A stretch of 64,000 nt of DNA from NCBI RefSeq assembly GCF_001913705.1, contig NZ_MKQD01000054.1, forward strand, positions 81,994 to 145,993, written 5' to 3'. The translations under genes were made by a program, and so were the position numbers. The notes below the pieces were generated by a model. That model worked only from the letters and a program-made list of their open reading frames with translations, ran no database searches and was not told the origin of the DNA. The stretch comes from Thalassotalea sp. PP2-459 (GTDB lineage: Bacteria; Pseudomonadota; Gammaproteobacteria; Enterobacterales; Alteromonadaceae). Each line of letters starts with the position of its first letter. Within the stretch, counting starts at the first letter, position 1. Shown here one piece after another: positions 57,626-64,000 of the stretch.

Positions 57626-59536
57626 ATGCCTGTTATTACTCTCCCTGACGGAAGTCAACGTTCATTTGAAAATGCGGTATCTGTAATGGATGTTGCGTTA
57701 GATATCGGCCCCGGATTAGCCAAAGCGACTATTGCAGGTCGTGTAAATGGTGAACTTGTTGATGCCTGTGAATTAATTGAAGCAGACGCTGAATTACAAC
57801 TGATCACCAATAAAGACCAAGACGGAATAGAAATTATTCGTCATTCATGTGCGCATTTATTAGGCCATGCGATTAAACAATTATGGCCAAGCGCAAAAAT
57901 GGCGATTGGCCCCGTCATTGAAAATGGCTTTTATTACGATATTGATCTAGACCATTCAATTAATGAAGACGATATTGCCAAACTTGAAAAGCGTATGCTT
58001 GAGTTGGCCAAAACAAATTATGATGTTGTTAAGAAAACTGTTTCTTGGCAAGAAGCTCGTGATGCTTTTGAAGAGCGTGGCGAACCTTACAAAATGGAAA
58101 TTTTAGACGAGAACATTGAAAAAGACGATCGTCCAGGTTTATATCATCATGAAGAATATATCGATATGTGTCGTGGTCCACACGTACCAAACATGCGCCA
58201 TTGTCATCATTTAAAATTGATGAAAGTAGCTGGCGCGTACTGGCGTGGTGATTCTGACAACAAAATGCTGCAGCGTATTTATGGCACGGCATGGGCGGAT
58301 AAAAAACAGTTAAAAGCTTACATTCAACGATTAGCAGAAGCTGAAAAGCGCGACCACCGTAAAATTGGTAAAACACTTGATTTATTTCACTGGCAAGAAG
58401 AAGCGCCAGGCATGGTGTTTTGGCACAACGATGGTTGGACAATTTATACCGAACTTGAAAAGTTTGTTCGTGAAAAATTACACGAATATGATTACGACGA
58501 AGTAAAAGGGCCATTAATGATGGACCGCGTACTTTGGGAAAAATCAGGCCATTGGGACAAATATTCAGACGCGATGTTTACGACTGAGTCTGAAAAACGT
58601 GAATACGCAATTAAACCAATGAACTGCCCAGGCCACGTTCAAATTTTTAATCAAGGCTTAAAATCATACCGTGATTTACCTTTACGTATGGCTGAATTTG
58701 GTTGTTGTCACCGAAACGAACCATCGGGTGCGCTTCATGGTTTAATGCGTGTTCGTGGTTTTACACAAGATGACGCGCATATTTTCTGTACAGAAGACCA
58801 AGTGCAAAATGAAGTCACGAAATGTATTGAATTAGTTTACGATGTGTATCAAACCTTTGGCTTTGAAGACATTATTGTTAAGCTATCAACTCGCCCTGAA
58901 AAGCGTATTGGTACAGATGAAATGTGGGATAAAGCTGAGCTTGGTTTAGCTGAAGCAATGAAGTCGAAAGGTATTGAATTTGAGTACCTGCCGGGTGAAG
59001 GTGCTTTCTATGGTCCTAAAATTGAATTTACTTTACTCGATTGTTTAGGTCGTAACTGGCAGTGTGGTACGGTACAATTAGATTTCGCGTTACCAGAACG
59101 ATTAGGTGCAACTTATGTCGGCGAAGATAATGAACGTTACATTCCGGTGATGATTCATCGTGCCATATTAGGTTCATTAGAAAGATTTATCGGTATTTTG
59201 ATTGAAGAATACTCAGGTAAATTTCCAACGTGGTTATCACCAAATCAAGCAACAGTGATGAATATTACCGACAAACAGTCGGATTATTGTCAAAAAGTTG
59301 TAAAAAAACTAAAAGAAAGTGGATTTAGAGCAAAAGTAGACTTGAGAAATGAGAAGATAGGCTTTAAAATTCGCGAGCACACTTTGAAGCGTGTTCCATA
59401 TCTTTTAGTCGTAGGTGACAAAGAAATGGAAAATGGCGAAATTGCCATTCGCACAAGAAGTGGGGAAGATTTAGGAAAAATGTCGGTTGACGACTTCATT
59501 ACTAAACTAAGTGAAGAAGTAAGTTCACGGGCATAA
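57626..59536 (+). CDS. thrS: Threonyl-tRNA synthetase
   Basis: A 636-residue class II synthetase (E. coli 642). The order is TGS domain (about 1-60), editing domain with [10 protein letters not shown] and the CRGPH motif, catalytic core with [10 protein letters not shown] (zinc Cys) and motif 2 [18 protein letters not shown], motif 3 [18 protein letters not shown], then the anticodon-binding domain (about 535-636). First gene of thrS-infC-rpmI-rplT. Its leader carries the anticodon-mimicking hairpin. Confidence 0.98.
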   Translation: MPVITLPDGSQRSFENAVSVMDVALDIGPGLAKATIAGRVNGELVDACELIEADAELQLITNKDQDGIEIIRHSCAHLLGHAIKQLWPSAKMAIGPVIENGFYYDIDLDHSINEDDIAKLEKRMLELAKTNYDVVKKTVSWQEARDAFEERGEPYKMEILDENIEKDDRPGLYHHEEYIDMCRGPHVPNMRHCHHLKLMKVAGAYWRGDSDNKMLQRIYGTAWADKKQLKAYIQRLAEAEKRDHRKIGKTLDLFHWQEEAPGMVFWHNDGWTIYTELEKFVREKLHEYDYDEVKGPLMMDRVLWEKSGHWDKYSDAMFTTESEKREYAIKPMNCPGHVQIFNQGLKSYRDLPLRMAEFGCCHRNEPSGALHGLMRVRGFTQDDAHIFCTEDQVQNEVTKCIELVYDVYQTFGFEDIIVKLSTRPEKRIGTDEMWDKAELGLAEAMKSKGIEFEYLPGEGAFYGPKIEFTLLDCLGRNWQCGTVQLDFALPERLGATYVGEDNERYIPVMIHRAILGSLERFIGILIEEYSGKFPTWLSPNQATVMNITDKQSDYCQKVVKKLKESGFRAKVDLRNEKIGFKIREHTLKRVPYLLVVGDKEMENGEIAIRTRSGEDLGKMSVDDFITKLSEEVSSRA

Positions 59537-59603
59537 ATGCTGTTTGAGAATACTCTCAAACCTTTTGCTAAATTGTTTGTTTTAATGCTTGGAGGAATAA
59601 ACT

Positions 59604-60143
59604 ATCAAAGGTAGTTTAAAAGGCGGTCAAAAAGAACCGCAACACAAACTGAATGAAGCCATTACTGCGTCTGAAGTACGCTTAGTAGGCTTAGAGAACG
59701 AAGCACTAGGTGTTGTTTCACTTGATGAAGCTTTAGATGCAGCTGAACAAGCGGGGGTAGATTTAGTAGAAATCAGCCCTACGGCGAAACCACCAGTTTG
59801 TCGTGTAATGGACTACGGTAAGTTCCTTTACGAAAAAAGCAAACAGCAAAAAGAACAAAAGAAAAAGCAGAAACAAATTCAGGTTAAGGAAATTAAATTC
59901 CGTCCTGGTACTGATGAAGGTGACTATCAAGTTAAATTACGTAACTTGAAGCGCTTCGTAGAAGGTGGCGATAAAGTGAAAGTAACTTTACGTTTCCGCG
60001 GTCGTGAGATGGCCCACCAAGAACTGGGTATTGAGCTTTTAACGCGTGTTAAAAACGATTTAGAAGAACTTACTACAGTTGAGTCTTTCCCTCGTAGAGC
60101 GGAAGGACGTCAAATGGTGATGGTACTTGCACCGAAAAAATAA
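59604..60143 (+). CDS. infC: Translation initiation factor IF-3, AUC start codon
   Basis: A 179-residue IF-3 (E. coli 180). The gene opens with ATC at 59604, eight bases after GGAGG, then [19 protein letters not shown]; the frame runs without stop to the typical [34 protein letters not shown] and the C-terminal domain ending VMVLAPKK. The first in-frame ATG is codon 69, which would delete the N-terminal domain, so the AUC start is required. Non-AUG starts of infC allow IF-3 to repress its own synthesis, as with AUU in E. coli. Confidence 0.95.
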   Translation: MKGSLKGGQKEPQHKLNEAITASEVRLVGLENEALGVVSLDEALDAAEQAGVDLVEISPTAKPPVCRVMDYGKFLYEKSKQQKEQKKKQKQIQVKEIKFRPGTDEGDYQVKLRNLKRFVEGGDKVKVTLRFRGREMAHQELGIELLTRVKNDLEELTTVESFPRRAEGRQMVMVLAPKK

Positions 60144-60159
60144 TCAATAGCTGGTTTTA

Positions 60160-60250
60160 GCAAGTAGTAGAAAGCAATTTCTGCTCACCACTATTGTTTT
60201 TAACGGGTAACGTTAGGCCTACAAGTAAAACAGCGTTAAACACTGTTTTC
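60160..60250 (+). promoter_or_regulatory. Structured leader of rpmI-rplT
   Basis: The 150 bases between infC and rpmI hold three hairpins: AGTAGAAA with TTTCTGCT around a GCAA tetraloop (60166-60185), TAACG with CGTTA (60201-60215), and AAAACAG with CTGTTTT (60227-60249). In E. coli, L20 binds RNA upstream of rpmI to repress the operon. A similar role here is inference. Confidence 0.45.
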
Positions 60251-60293
60251 GCCTGCGTTGCTAAATTTCAATGGCAATGTGGAGTTTACATCA

Positions 60294-60491
60294 ATGCCTA
60301 AAATGAAAACTAACAAAGGTGCTGCAAAGCGCTTTAAAAGAACTGCGTCAGGCGGTTACAAATGCAAACAAGCTGGTCTTCGTCATATCTTGACTAAGCG
60401 TCGTACTAAAGTAAAACGTCATCTTCGTGCTAAAAGCATGGTTGCTGCTTCAGATGTGAAAGCAGTTGATAAATTACTTCGCAACGCTTAA
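60294..60491 (+). CDS. rpmI: 50S ribosomal protein L35
   Basis: A 65-residue protein starting [20 protein letters not shown], the classic L35 N-terminus, with the [17 protein letters not shown] basic centre (here [15 protein letters not shown]). The ATG at 60294 has GGAG upstream; the longer open frame is not used. rplT begins 18 bases after the stop. Confidence 0.97.
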   Translation: MPKMKTNKGAAKRFKRTASGGYKCKQAGLRHILTKRRTKVKRHLRAKSMVAASDVKAVDKLLRNA

Positions 60492-60509
60492 TTAAGAGGA
60501 GATTAGCAC

Positions 60510-60866
60510 ATGGCAAGAGTAAAACGCGGTGTAGTAGCACGTCGTTCTCACAAGAAAATTTTAAAGCAAGCGAAAGGTTACTACGGTGCTCGTAGTCGCG
60601 TATATCGCGTTGCTTTCCAAGCTGTAACTAAAGCTGGCCAATACGCATACCGTGACCGTCGTCAACGTAAGCGTCAATTCCGTCAACTTTGGATTGCTCG
60701 TATTAATGCAGCAGCTCGTCAAAATGGTTTATCTTACAGCCGTTTCATCAATGGCTTGAAAAAAGCATCGATTGAAATCGATCGTAAGATCCTAGCTGAC
60801 ATTGCAGTATATGACAAAGCAGCATTCTCTGTATTAGTTGAAAAAGCGCAAGCTTCTTTAGCTTAA
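60510..60866 (+). CDS. rplT: 50S ribosomal protein L20
   Basis: A 118-residue protein starting [20 protein letters not shown], with [20 protein letters not shown] and [20 protein letters not shown], all typical for L20. AGGAG stands before the ATG. Assembly protein of the large subunit and likely regulator of its own operon. Followed by a terminator. Confidence 0.98.
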   Translation: MARVKRGVVARRSHKKILKQAKGYYGARSRVYRVAFQAVTKAGQYAYRDRRQRKRQFRQLWIARINAAARQNGLSYSRFINGLKKASIEIDRKILADIAVYDKAAFSVLVEKAQASLA

Positions 60867-60886
60867 TTGAGACGTTGATATATGGA

Positions 60887-60911
60887 AAGGGCGCCCATGG
60901 GCGTCCTTTTT
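60887..60911 (+). terminator. Terminator of the thrS-rplT operon
   Basis: AAGGGCGCCC pairs with GGGCGTCCTT (one G-U pair) followed by a run of Ts. Confidence 0.88.
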
Positions 60912-61029
60912 CTTTTAGACAGATAATTTTTATTGTTAATTTGCTCTAATAGCGTCGTCACTAATGCTCATTTACCTGCGTAAACTGCGCGTTAGTTCCT
61001 TGCTCTTAAATCAATTAACGGCAAAAATT

Positions 61030-61220
61030 TTCATCTAAATTGTTTAAGTGGTTTTAGGTATTAAGTTCCAAGTGCGTAATTTTTCCTTGAACTTTAACCT
61101 ATGCTCTGCAAACTAAGCAGCTAGGTAGTCTTCTGATGGTGTATTCATCTAAATTGTTTAAGTGTTAAGTTACGAGTGCGTGGCTTCTTATTAAAGCTGA
61201 AAACTATGCAGCTAGGTTGT
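61030..61220. repeat. Imperfect tandem duplication in the rplT-purC gap
   Basis: TTCATCTAAATTGTTTAAGTG followed by related stretches occurs twice; the first 20 bases of this word are perfect at 61030 and 61144. Each is followed by TTAAGTT(c/a)c-type sequence with AGTGCGT, and each unit ends in CT(a)AGCAGCTAGGT-like sequence (61113-61129; 61204-61220). No ORF lies in 60912-61359. Probably a non-coding dispersed repeat; the right end carries the AT-rich purC promoter region, not precisely defined. Confidence 0.6.
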
Positions 61221-61359
61221 TTTATAAAAATTCGCGCGATTTTATTGTAGCATTTCAGATATAATTGCTAACCACAGTGAATACGTGAGAGAACTTATTC
61301 GTTTATCACCATCGGTTGATGTTAAACAAATAGATTCTTACTTATAAAAGGTTTAAACG

Positions 61360-62463
61360 ATGAGTAATGCTAATGGCGTTTTAGCCGTCAATGACGATTT
61401 ACCTATTCGTACTGATTTACCTGTTCATAGCGGTAAAGTTCGCTCTGTTTATTGGTTAACAGCACAAGACAGTGCGCGATTAATTAAAGAAAAAGGCTAC
61501 AACGTACCTGCTGATACAGAACTTGCCATCATGGTTATTAGTGATCGTATTTCAGCGTTTGATTGTATTTGGCATGGCGAAGGTAATATGCGTGGCGTAC
61601 CTGGCAAAGGCGCTGCACTTAATGCAATATCAAATCATTGGTTTAAATTATTTAAAGAGCAAGGGTTAGCAGACAGCCATATACTCGATATTCCGCATCC
61701 ATTTGTATGGATTGTACAGAAAGCAAAACCAGTGATGATTGAAGCAATCTGTCGCAGTTATATCACTGGTTCTATGTGGCGTGCTTACGAAAAGGGCGAA
61801 CGCGAGTTTTGTGGTATAAACTTGCCTGAAGGGCTGCAACGAGATACTAAGTTACCAAATTTGTTAATGACGCCATCAACAAAAGGGATATTAAAGGGTA
61901 TTCCAGGCGTGCCTGAAGCTGATGATGTAAACATAACGCGTGAAAACATTGTAAATAACCATAAGGCTTTTAACTTTCAATCTATCGAAGACGTTGATTT
62001 ATACGAAAAGTTACTCACAGAAGGGTTTGATGTTATCTCATCAGCGTTAAATGAACTTGATCAAATATTTGTCGACACTAAATTTGAGTTTGGTTACGTT
62101 AAAGATAAAGCGGGTAATAATAAGCTGATTTATATGGATGAAGTAGGTACACCTGATTCATCTCGTATTTGGGGTGGCGCATCTTATCGTAATGGTGAAG
62201 TTGTTGAGAACTCTAAAGAGGGCTTTAGACAATTATTGCTGTCGCACTTTCCAGATCCTGATATTTTACTTAATAAAGAGCGCATGCCCGAACGCACGGC
62301 ACTTGCAGAAGGTAACGCGTTACCTGTTGAGGTGTTAATGAAGGTTTCTAAAACCTATACAGACATTGCTGAAAAGATTACCGGCGAAAAAATCGTTCTA
62401 AGTGACGACCCTAAAGCAGAAATTATTGCGGTGTTAAAAGAGCAATACCAGTTAATTGATTAA
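61360..62463 (+). CDS. purC: Phosphoribosylaminoimidazole-succinocarboxamide synthase (SAICAR synthase)
   Basis: A 367-residue SAICAR synthetase, purine pathway (CAIR + Asp + ATP). It is of the longer type rather than the ~237-residue E. coli form. Seen: [39 protein letters not shown], and [16 protein letters not shown] with [13 protein letters not shown]. The ATG has AAAGG nearby. It stands alone and is followed by a terminator. Confidence 0.96.
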   Translation: MSNANGVLAVNDDLPIRTDLPVHSGKVRSVYWLTAQDSARLIKEKGYNVPADTELAIMVISDRISAFDCIWHGEGNMRGVPGKGAALNAISNHWFKLFKEQGLADSHILDIPHPFVWIVQKAKPVMIEAICRSYITGSMWRAYEKGEREFCGINLPEGLQRDTKLPNLLMTPSTKGILKGIPGVPEADDVNITRENIVNNHKAFNFQSIEDVDLYEKLLTEGFDVISSALNELDQIFVDTKFEFGYVKDKAGNNKLIYMDEVGTPDSSRIWGGASYRNGEVVENSKEGFRQLLLSHFPDPDILLNKERMPERTALAEGNALPVEVLMKVSKTYTDIAEKITGEKIVLSDDPKAEIIAVLKEQYQLID

Positions 62464-62492
62464 TATCGCAACTTAAGGTTTAACACTTACTA

Positions 62493-62516
62493 AAGCCTCA
62501 ACATCTGTTGGGGCTT
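62493..62516 (+). terminator. Terminator after purC
   Basis: AAGCCTCAAC pairs with GTTGGGGCTT (one T-G pair) around ATCT, followed by ATTTT. It marks the end of the core chromosome before the cassette region. Confidence 0.85.
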
Positions 62517-62561
62517 ATTTTACTGAATTAAAAAAATTTCCCCGATAGTTGAGTAATTGAG

Positions 62562-62577
62562 CTGTATATATGAACAG
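62562..62577. promoter_or_regulatory. LexA (SOS) box without an obvious target gene
   Basis: CTGTATATATGAACAG fits CTG-N10-CAG with an AT-alternating centre; with flanks it agrees with the E. coli LexA consensus at 16 of 20 positions. It lies about 200 bases before the first cassette. In integrons a LexA box normally controls intI, but no integrase is present here. A 33-codon frame begins inside the box at 62570 but has no ribosome-binding site. Confidence 0.65.
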
Positions 62578-62609
62578 TACGAGCTTGTTCTTGTTTTTAA
62601 CGAAAATAC

Positions 62610-62751
62610 AAGAACCATTCTCGTATCTAACGGGGAAAACGAGAATAGGAAATACTATCTCGTTGATATAGTTGGGAAGAAGTGATAATTTAAATTTTCA
62701 ATTTTATGAAATAAAGGGCTGTTCGTAGCGTTACTTGCGAGAATGGTTCTT
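62610..62751. repeat. Separated 14-base inverted repeat before the first cassette
   Basis: AAGAACCATTCTCG (62610-62623) and its exact complement CGAGAATGGTTCTT (62738-62751), with a third partial copy CGAGAAT at 62640-62646. GTTAGTT follows at 62763, a plausible recombination point for the left edge of cassette 1. Could be an oversized attC or an attI-like region. Confidence 0.6.
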
Positions 62752-62783
62752 ATGAATAAGCTGTTAGTTGCCAAGGAGGCTCC

Positions 62784-63239
62784 ATGTCCGATGAAGATCG
62801 TCGCCAGATTCATAATCAATCGAGAGCGGCTCAAGATAAATACGTATATTTCTTGTTAGCTGTTTCAGCATCCGCAATTGCTTTTACTGCTCAAATCACT
62901 AAAGAGAGTGTATTTTCATATAACTTAATACCTTTAGGTTTTGCTGTTATTGTTTGGTCTCTAAGCTTTTATTGTGGTTGTCGAAATATTCAATACACTA
63001 ACTCAAATTTGTTCGCAAACTTCGATCTAATTAAAGTTGAAGCTGGTAAACATCCCGAAGTACCTAATAATCAAATGTATATGCAAGCTGCGTTAGACGG
63101 AATTAAACAAGCGATGACATCTAATAATGGTATATTAAGTAGTTATGGTTTTTGGCAATTTCGTTTCTTAGTTTTAGGTGCAGTATCATTTATGATTTGG
63201 CACTTAATGGAAATGGCAGTACGCACAATTGGCAACTAA
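62784..63239 (+). CDS. Cassette-borne membrane protein of unknown function
   Basis: A 151-residue protein with about three membrane helices (residues 20-37, 44-63 and 126-145) and a soluble loop of about 60 residues between the second and third (LFANFDLIKVEAGKHPEVPN and on). I do not recognise a family. Strong ribosome-binding site AAGGAGG eight bases before the ATG. Its stop codon TAA lies inside the start of attC 1, as in typical integron cassettes. Confidence 0.72.
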   Translation: MSDEDRRQIHNQSRAAQDKYVYFLLAVSASAIAFTAQITKESVFSYNLIPLGFAVIVWSLSFYCGCRNIQYTNSNLFANFDLIKVEAGKHPEVPNNQMYMQAALDGIKQAMTSNNGILSSYGFWQFRFLVLGAVSFMIWHLMEMAVRTIGN

Positions 63240-63331
63240 CAAGCTAATAAACAAGGACAAAAAACAGTTTGCTGTTTTCGTTCCTCAACATTTTAGCAAA
63301 CAATTTTTTGCCTGTTATTAGGGCGTTAAGT
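63234..63331 (+). other. attC recombination site 1 (integron cassette)
   Basis: About 98 bases. The ends pair as TAAC with GTTA and CTAATAA with TTATTAG, separated by unpaired AAG/GGC spacers. The inner arm AAAACAG pairs with CTGTTTT. The right core GTTAAGT at 63325-63331 fits GTTRRRY exactly. This order of R, unpaired spacer, L and central stem is the attC architecture. Confidence 0.8.
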
Positions 63332-63371
63332 TCGGTCAGAAGTTTAATTAAACCATAGAGAGGAAAGCAAA

Positions 63372-63842
63372 ATGACAGATATTGATATAGGAATTAATAC
63401 GGAGGATAGAGTGAAGATCGCTGAAGGTCTCAAACGCCTTTTAGCCGACTCATATACTTTATATTTACAAACACATAATTTTCACTGGAACGTGAGTGGC
63501 CCTCAATTCCGTGAGCTACATTTGATGTTTGAAGAGCACTACACTGAGCTGGCTATTGCTGTTGATGATATAGCGGAACGTATACGTACTCTAGATGTGG
63601 CTGCTCCGGGAACATACAAAGAGTTTTCAAAACTTAGTTCTATTGAAGAAGTTGAAGGAGTTCCAAGTTCGGAAGAAATGGTTGATTTACTGACTAAAGG
63701 GCATGAGCAAGTAGTTAAGACCTCTAGAGATGTATTAAAACTTGCGCAATCTGCAGATGACGAGTCAACTGCCGCATTGGTCTCTGATCGTATGCGCATA
63801 CATGAAAAAACATCATGGATGCTGAGAGCTACGAGAAAGTAG
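63372..63842 (+). CDS. dps: Dps-family ferritin-like protein in an integron cassette
   Basis: A 156-residue Dps/MrgA-type protein. The ferroxidase ligands are all in register with E. coli Dps: H38 (in [11 protein letters not shown]), H50, E54, D65 and E69. These mini-ferritins form dodecamers that oxidise and store iron and protect DNA from peroxide; the short N-terminus has no Lys-rich DNA-binding tail. AGAGAGGAAAG precedes the ATG. It is flanked by attC sites on both sides, so it is a mobile cassette gene. Confidence 0.92.
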   Translation: MTDIDIGINTEDRVKIAEGLKRLLADSYTLYLQTHNFHWNVSGPQFRELHLMFEEHYTELAIAVDDIAERIRTLDVAAPGTYKEFSKLSSIEEVEGVPSSEEMVDLLTKGHEQVVKTSRDVLKLAQSADDESTAALVSDRMRIHEKTSWMLRATRK

Positions 63843-63856
63843 GTTGGTGATTCAGA

Positions 63857-63916
63857 ACTTAACAAGTCAAAGCACTCGGACGCAGCAAAGCTGCGCCGGT
63901 GTTTGAGGCGTTAGCA
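63857..63916 (+). other. attC recombination site 2 (canonical 60 bp)
   Basis: Sixty bases: R'' ACTTAAC fits RYYYAAC exactly; spacer AAG; TCAAA-G-CAC-T-CGG pairs with CCGGTGTTTGA leaving the extrahelical G and T; the central stem is ACGCAGC or GCGCAGC with GCTGCGC; spacer GGC; R' GTTAGCA with cleavage at G63910. This is a textbook attC. Confidence 0.93.
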
Positions 63917-63965
63917 ACTATATTCAATCAAGTAGTATTTATTTAAACTCAAAAAAGGAATAAAA

Positions 63966-64000
63966 ATGAAGTTATTTAAAAAACTAGCACTATTAACCCT
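63966..64000 (+). CDS. Start of a third cassette gene, exported protein (cut by window end)
   Basis: Only MKLFKKLALLTL is visible, the beginning of a signal peptide (Lys residues then hydrophobic run). AAAAAGGAAT precedes the ATG, and the gene lies 50 bases after the attC 2 core. Product cannot be named. Confidence 0.6.
   Translation, partial: MKLFKKLALLT

Noticed and set aside
59808..60143. A 111-residue infC starting at ATG 59808
   Set aside because: It would lose the N-terminal domain; the open frame continues upstream to an AUC with a strong ribosome-binding site.
62570..62671. 33-codon ORF starting inside the LexA box as an SOS-induced toxin peptide
   Set aside because: The ATG overlaps the operator, there is no ribosome-binding site, and the peptide does not show a clear single membrane helix.

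Overview
The window looks like chromosomal DNA of a marine gammaproteobacterium of the order Alteromonadales, most likely Colwelliaceae (Colwellia/Thalassotalea type). This is inferred from the AT-rich composition, the gene content (NAD-glutamate dehydrogenase of about 1600 residues, HexR-controlled Entner-Doudoroff operon, DUF6279 and DUF2835 proteins, cbb3 oxidase) and the gammaproteobacterial thrS-infC-rpmI-rplT order. No insertion sequence, phage or CRISPR array was found. Most of the window is core chromosome; the last 1.5 kb is integron-type accessory DNA.

Layout. 0-4.4 kb: NhaC-type antiporter, pepN, DUF2835. 4.4-11.7 kb: a four-gene envelope cluster (DUF1302 beta-barrel, DUF1329 LolA-like periplasmic protein, YCF48-like propeller, MMPL/RND transporter) behind a 24-bp palindrome; it looks like a lipid or hydrophobic-compound export route from inner to outer membrane. 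11.8-20.6 kb: NAD-GDH, pyrD, a coiled-coil membrane protein, asnB. 20.9-24.0 kb: a secreted pyroglutamyl-peptidase-like protein without its catalytic cysteine, miaE and a glycosyltransferase. 24.2-28.2 kb: ccoNOQP (the short ccoQ was recovered by hand), with an FNR-like box and a divergent FixH/YtkA-like lipoprotein. 28.2-35.2 kb: LysE exporter, a tripartite RND pump, hinT. 35.3-37.2 kb: LytS/LytTR two-component pair.

37.3-47.6 kb is central sugar metabolism: a pfkA broken by one extra base, pyk, the regulator hexR, and the tightly overlapping operon zwf-pgl-edd-glk-eda with two HexR boxes. Together this predicts glucose use through the Entner-Doudoroff pathway with classical glycolysis disabled at phosphofructokinase, unless the frameshift is a sequencing error or a second PFK exists. 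47.7-57.4 kb: D-lactate dehydrogenase, two exported peptidases, GNAT, a tRNA-Val(GAC) with an acceptor-stem mismatch, a MATE pump, riboflavin synthase, and small conserved proteins.

57.4-62.5 kb: thrS with a leader hairpin that mimics a tRNA-Thr anticodon arm, infC starting at AUC, rpmI, rplT and purC. 62.5-64 kb: two clear attC sites framing promoter-poor cassettes (a three-helix membrane protein, a Dps ferritin-like protein and a cut-off exported protein), preceded by an orphan LexA box but no integrase gene. This is best read as a cassette cluster without an integrase (CALIN), possibly the relic of an integron platform, and it continues beyond the window.
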